Shown in pieces: positions 59,400-64,000 of a DNA stretch of 64,000 bases; positions within the stretch are counted from its first letter, which is position 1, and each line of letters opens with the position of its first letter. The position numbers and the translations under genes were made by a program. The notes below the pieces were generated by a model, which made no database searches, was not told where the DNA came from, and saw nothing but the letters and a program-made list of their open reading frames with translations. Location: positions 37,421,234 to 37,485,233 of the forward strand of contig CM038471.1 in NCBI GenBank assembly GCA_021464415.1, read 5' to 3'. This DNA comes from Lonicera japonica. Lineage: Eukaryota > Streptophyta > Magnoliopsida > Dipsacales > Caprifoliaceae.

Positions 59400-62300
59400 A
59401 TGGCCGATGGATGCGAGAATCAAGAGACAGATCAGAGCCTAGCCGAGGCGTCTGCAGCTCAGCCAACTTTAGCCGAGATGCATCGTTTGCTAATGACCGT
59501 CAGCATGAATCTAGCAAACCTCACGAACGAGTAACAGAGTGCCCAAGTCCGAATAGAAGAGTTGTCAGTCGAACGAACTGCACCACCAGGGTTTGAATGG
59601 CTACCACCAAATCGAGAACAAAATCAAGGGCAGTCATCACAAGTACTTCCCCCAGTCCAAGGAACCAATCTACCTCTAACGGGCCCTATCATAGCCGGTC
59701 CCGTTCAAACCGATCCCAACAATCAGAAGCAATGGGCCCCGGATTCAGGCCCCACTTATCAACAACAAGAGCCACCTATCGTTAGGGCTGGCAATTCGGG
59801 TTCGCGTGTCGTATTCGGGTCGTATCAACACACAAGTATTACAGTATTAGTGTCAACCCGAACACGACTCGTTTAACTAATCGTGTTATTTATATTAACT
59901 CGAACACAACCTGTTTATTTTATAGGTTACACGACATGACCCGACTAACCTGTTTAATAAATAAATTGTGTTAAACCTGCAACTCGACATGACGTGCATT
60001 AACATTTTAAGATTATAATGACAATTAAGTCTTATGTGTATAATAATTTTAAATTTTTAATAAGTATCACTCAATACCAAAATTCAATATTTAATCAAAA
60101 TAATATGAGAATAATAATCTAGAGTCAAAATAAATTCCATCACCGAAGCAAAAATATAAAAAATTAGTAGTTTATCCATCATCAAAAACATAATAACTAT
60201 CATATACTACCAATACTTAAAATAAGAATATAAGTATCTAAGCAAGATGGCAAAAAAAAATAATCGTGTTAAGTGCGGTCAATTTTGAGTTAGCGGGTTA
60301 ACCCGAACACGACCCGTTTAGTTTGCGGGTTAAGCGTGTTTAACCCGAAATCGACCCGAACCCATTTATGCTTGACCCAAACCCGTTAACTCCGGGTCGA
60401 GTTCGTGTCAGGTTAGCGTGTCGTGTCAAATATTGCCAGGCTTACCTATCGTCTGGCCCCAACCCCAACAAGGCCTTGATCCCCAATACCAACCATGGTC
60501 ACAAGTCCCCGCAAGACCTATTCCACCACCGGCACCAGTAGCCCCTCCTAATGAGTACCGAGACATCAACCGACTTCGGGCAGTGTATGCAGAATCTGTT
60601 ATAGCTTGGGAATAGCCCGACGAGGTGTCAAGAGAGAGTGAAGAAATCAAGAAGCTGAAGGAACAGATGAGGGTCCTGTAGAAGGGAGTATCCCTAATAA
60701 AAGGGGCAGACGAGATCACAGATATGAATGCCTTCTCCCTCTACCCAGAAGCAAGACTACCCCAGGGATTCAAGCTTCCTTCCATTACCAAATTCACAGG
60801 AACCACGCCCCCTAAAACCCATCTTCAATCCTACATCAGATCCATGCAAGTGTCCGGTTGTGGAGAGCCGGAGTTGGCTTAAGCTTTTCACATGACTCTC
60901 ACGGGGGCCGCCCTGAGATGGTTTTTCGATTTGGAGAAGCACCACACAAAAACTTGGGGAGATATCGTCAAGGAGTTCATGACCAAATACGGGTCCAACG
61001 AGGATTTGGAAATTACCCGCAAACACCTGGAAATAGCCAAGCAAGGCGAGAAGGAAAGCTTCAGCAACTTTGTCACCCGCTAGAGAGAGATGGCCTCCCA
61101 AATGTCCAAACGACCCCATGAAGAAGAGCAGTTGGAGATCATACAGAAGAATTTCACTCCAGCTGTATTGAGTTGTATGGAAAAGTATGTATTCCCACAC
61201 TTCAGAGCCCTGTTAAGCATGGGGTCACAAGTAGAGGAAGAACTGGCCAAGAAGGCAGAGACAGATACTAAGAAAGCCTCATACACTGGAAGAAAGACGG
61301 CCACTCCGGTCGTGAACCAGCTAAGCTCATATCCATATCAACAAAACCCATTTCAGCAGCCACAACAAACACCTCCGATGAGTTGGCCCGCACAAGGAGA
61401 CTCTTCGAGCACCGAGGGTAAGAAAAGAAGGAACTTCTGCACCCTTCCCACTACTCTGGTCAAAAGCCTGAAGCTACTCCGAAAGGCCGGGCTAATCACT
61501 CCACTCAACCCATGCCCCCCACCAAACCCTATTCCCAGCACCTGGAGGATGAATGAGAATTGTGCATACCATCAAGCCGCAGGCCATGACACGAAATGCT
61601 GTTTGGCTCTTCGCCATCGTATTCAAGACCTAATCGAGGCTGGTACTATTCCCGCAACGGCGGACCCAATGTTACCAACAATCCCCTTCCTAACCATGCT
61701 CCACCTGCGGGAATTAACGCCTTGACCACTGATGAAGAAGGGTTTGACCCCGTGGGACTCATTCGAGACGACCCAGCCTACAAGTCACCCGTTGTACCCC
61801 TAGAAAGAACTTAAGTGGCCCCAGGCCTCAATCCAATAATTGATCAATGGATGGCTAAAATGAACTTCCTACCCGGGCAGGGTTTAGGAAAGGCAAATCA
61901 GGGGATCTCACAACCACTTACAATCAAAACCAATCCCGGAAAATCTGGGATAGGATGGACCCAGGATAAGAAGAAACAACCATGGAAGCCCCGAGGCCTT
62001 CCTAGGGAGACAATCTGTATGACAGAGACCTCCCCCAAAACTTTCAGTTGGTCTACGGATCCAGAATCATCAGAAATCTCAGAGGGATCAGACCCAGCAT
62101 CCCTTTGGATACAACAAATTATCCATTCAGGAAGGGTATATCAGCCACCACCGATGGACGTCGAGAAATCACCTCCTCCTAAGGAAGTAGGAGAGGATCG
62201 AGTACTAGAACAGTTGAAGAAGACCCAGGCACACATCACCATTTGGGGTCTCCTGGTTGCCTCCAAACCTCACAGGACTGCCTTCATCAAACTACTAGAT

Positions 62301-62640
62301 GTGGCCGTTATATCGCCGGACTCCACGCCCGAACAACTGCCAAACATGATTGGGTCGCTTACAGTCCAAAGGAGTCTTTCATTCTCAGATGAAGACTTAT
62401 CTCCTTTGGGAAGGAAACATAGTCTGGCCCTCCATATTACTGTCCGAACCCGAGGAAAAATCTTGCCACAGGTCCTCATCGACAATGGGTTAACCATAAA
62501 TGTCTGCCCTTTGAAGACGGCCAGATGTCTGGGTATCTTAGACTCAGAACTTTTTCCGTCAGCTGTAACCGTCAGGGCCTATGACAACACTAGAAGGGCC
62601 GTCCTAGGTTCTCTAAAGCTTGATCTCATGGTTGGTCCCG
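59400..62640 (+). pseudogene. Gypsy gag-protease remnant with G-patch
   Basis: Starts at ATG 59400 (MADGCENQE). Stops at 59532-59534, 60613-60615 and later, and a frameshift near 61660-61675, break it; a MITE interrupts it at 59783-60444. Capsid blocks are clear (FTGTTPPKTHL, MTLTGAALRWFFDLE, LEIAKQGEKESFSNF). A zinc-finger-like CAYHQAAGHDTKCC follows near 61560, then a G-patch-like motif (MNFLPGQGLGKANQGI, near 61860) and a protease with ILPQVLIDNGLTINVCP, where DNG stands for the usual DTG/DSG, as in some plant gypsy groups. The sequence then joins the RNase H end by deletion. Not functional. Confidence 0.85.
59783..60444. mobile_element. hAT-type MITE inside gag
   Basis: Perfect 8-bp target duplication CCTATCGT (59775-59782 and 60445-60452). 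Ends TAGGGCTGGCAAT and the near-complement ATTGCCAGGCTTA are inverted repeats; inner arms carry CGGGTTCG / CGACCCGAAC words. No transposase. Removing it with one target copy keeps the gag frame continuous, so it landed in a coding gag. Confidence 0.93.
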
Positions 62641-62654
62641 GAAATAACTCTTAC

Positions 62655-63285
62655 GGTACAAAGAAGATCAGGACCAGCACACTGCGTGGCCCTTGAGGTA
62701 GAGAATGAAAAGAATGGGGACTCAACCACTTGGTTTTACGACATCTGGAACCTATTGAAAAACCACCAATATCCCGAGCAAGTGGACAAGAGAACACGGG
62801 TTACGCTCAGAAGATTAGCATCAAGATTCATACTTTGCGCCGGGAGGCTATATAAAAGGATTACGACGGAGCTCATCTCCAATGTCTCACTGAAGAAGAA
62901 TCTATCAAAATGATGGATCAGATACATGGGGGGGATTGTGGACCCCATATGAGCGGTCATACACTTGCCCGTAAAATCATCAGACAAGGTTATTACTGGT
63001 CTACCTTGCAGAACAACTGCGTTAACCACGTACGCCATTGTCACAAGTGCCAAATCTACGCTAAATCCCAGAAGCTTCCTCCAAAAGAGTTGTACAACAT
63101 GACTGCTCCTTGGCCTTTCGCAACCTGGGGAATCAACGTCATTGGGAAGATTTCGCCCAAAGCCAGCAACGGCCATGAGTTTATACTGGTGGCCATCAAT
63201 TACTTCACCAAATGGGTAGAAGCCGAGTCTTTCCAAACCCTTGACGCCAGAAAGGTTGCCCGATTCATCAGACGGAATATCATCT
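62655..63285 (+). pseudogene. Gypsy integrase remnant, cut by CACTA
   Basis: After the deletion joint comes the last part of RNase H and the linker (GPAHCVALEVENE, WFYDIWNLLKN). A frameshift near 62860 is followed by the HHCC domain (HGGDCGPHMSGH, then CVNHVRHCHKCQ) and the start of the core (WPFATWGINVIGKI, then FTKWVEAESF). The first catalytic Asp is Asn here (GIN for GID). The CACTA element removes the rest. Confidence 0.85.
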
Positions 63286-64000
63286 CACTACAAGAAAAAT
63301 GGCCTTTTGTGACGGGTGAAAAATCGTTCCAAAAGGTTAAAATCCATTACAATAACACATTTGTGACGGTTTTGCGACGGTTTTCGAAGCGTTCCAAGGT
63401 AGGTGGGTCTCAAAAACTCGGTGACGGCAAAATTCCGTCACAAATACTTTTTGTAACGGATTTGTGATGGTTTTTTCGGTGTTACAAAAAAACTGTCGTT
63501 TTTTTCAATCTATTGTCACGGACTATTTGTAGTGACTTGAAGCGTTACTTATATTGTTATTGTAGCAACAACAGCCGTCACAAATAAGTAACTTTATTCA
63601 TCACAAATACCTGTATTTGTGACGGTTTGTTCTCGTTACAAAGAAACATGTACCCTATTTATGACAACTCATATTAACCGTTACAAAAAGTGTTCAATAA
63701 CGTCACATTAATGCTGCCTAGTCTGACTAATATTTGTAGGCAATTATTATCAAAATTTCCATTTTATCAAACCAATTAAACACAAATAACACAAAACTGA
63801 ATAACGACATGTAAAAAATCTCCATCAATGCATCAACATAGTTTATCATAGACTAAACCAAACCAAAATACAATATCCAAAAGTATTATCCACTAAAGAA
63901 CATATCATGTTGTTCAATATCAATCCAAAATTATAAAATGGTGCATGCAACAAATTCTAAAGCAAACAAAACCATTGCCTAAATTTTCTAAACTTTTTTT
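63286..64000 (+). mobile_element. CACTA (En/Spm) transposon end
   Basis: CACTACAAGAAAAATGG at 63286 is the hallmark CACTA terminus. Many subterminal repeats follow (TTTGTGACGG and its complement CCGTCACAAA), typical transposase-binding sites. TCT at 63283-63285 would be half of the 3-bp target duplication. The other end and any transposase lie beyond the window; 63670-64000 is AT-rich without genes. Confidence 0.9.

Larger units (their letters stand above)
57133..63285 (+). mobile_element. Gypsy retrotransposon with internal deletion, in TNL4
   Basis: 5' LTR 57133-58645, primer site, leader, gag, G-patch and protease, then directly the end of RNase H and the integrase; the RT and most of RNase H are deleted at about 62650-62660. 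A hAT MITE sits in gag and a CACTA element cuts the integrase at 63286. The 3' part and 3' LTR are beyond the window. Its LTR family is that of the solo LTR at 41026. The last five bases before it, CATGC (57128-57132), should recur after the 3' LTR. Confidence 0.85.

Noticed and set aside
1..64000. tRNA, rRNA or other structured RNA genes
   Set aside because: I looked for tRNA A/B boxes and 5S-like blocks, including in the TRIM-like LTR, and saw none convincing; a tRNAscan or Rfam run would decide.

Overview
The window is nuclear DNA of a eudicot plant, AT-rich and heavily invaded by transposons. The evidence is a tandem cluster of TIR-NB-ARC-LRR (TNL) resistance genes, which monocots lack, with canonical plant introns, plus plant-type Athila, Tat and Copia LTR retrotransposons and plant MITEs. 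I cannot name the species.

Layout. 1-6966: 3' part of an Athila-type Ty3/gypsy element (pol with three stop codons, an env-position ORF, 3' LTR). 6967-11809: repeated TNL 5'-flank blocks with two TIR-exon stubs and a Tourist-like MITE carrying a (TAG)n tract and a G-rich minisatellite. 11810-18496: TNL1, the only complete TNL, five exons, with a hAT MITE in intron 1. 18497-29430: decayed copies of the TNL 3' flank, a Copia gag remnant and a TIR relic split by an insert. 29431-32199: two MITEs and AT-rich spacer. 32200-33858 (minus): an intact berberine-bridge-enzyme-like FAD oxidase gene. 33859-39216: AT-rich spacer, then another TNL 5' flank. 39217-39843: TNL2, which keeps only its TIR exon. 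About 40597-48297: a decayed Tat-type gypsy element with an antisense ORF, its 5' LTR split by a solo LTR of another gypsy family (perfect 5-bp target duplication). 48298-52072: two more TNL 5'-flank blocks, a TRIM-like solo LTR, and a 1.3-kb solo LTR ending 57 bp before the next ATG. 52073-56623: TNL3, full-length in structure but with two stop codons. 56795-57132: an NB-ARC fragment (TNL4) cut by a gypsy element that runs from 57133 to 63285. That element holds a hAT MITE inside gag, lacks reverse transcriptase and RNase H, and is cut by a CACTA element that leaves the window.

How it works together. All TNL units lie on the plus strand and share flanks and introns, so the cluster grew by tandem duplication of a gene-plus-flank unit and then decayed through insertions and stop codons. 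At least seven TNL-derived units are visible. Only TNL1 should make a full immune receptor; TNL2 could make a TIR-only protein.

Most unusual signal. Two unrelated gypsy families carry arrays of perfect palindromes, CATGATCGATCATG (Athila) and TGTCGCGCGACA (second family). In the second family the array ends 16 bp upstream of a TATAAATA box in both LTRs present here. A third, degenerate hairpin series (ACTCGCCT-N6-AGGCGAGT) lies at 21121-21320. These look like promoter-proximal binding-site arrays or hairpin modules.
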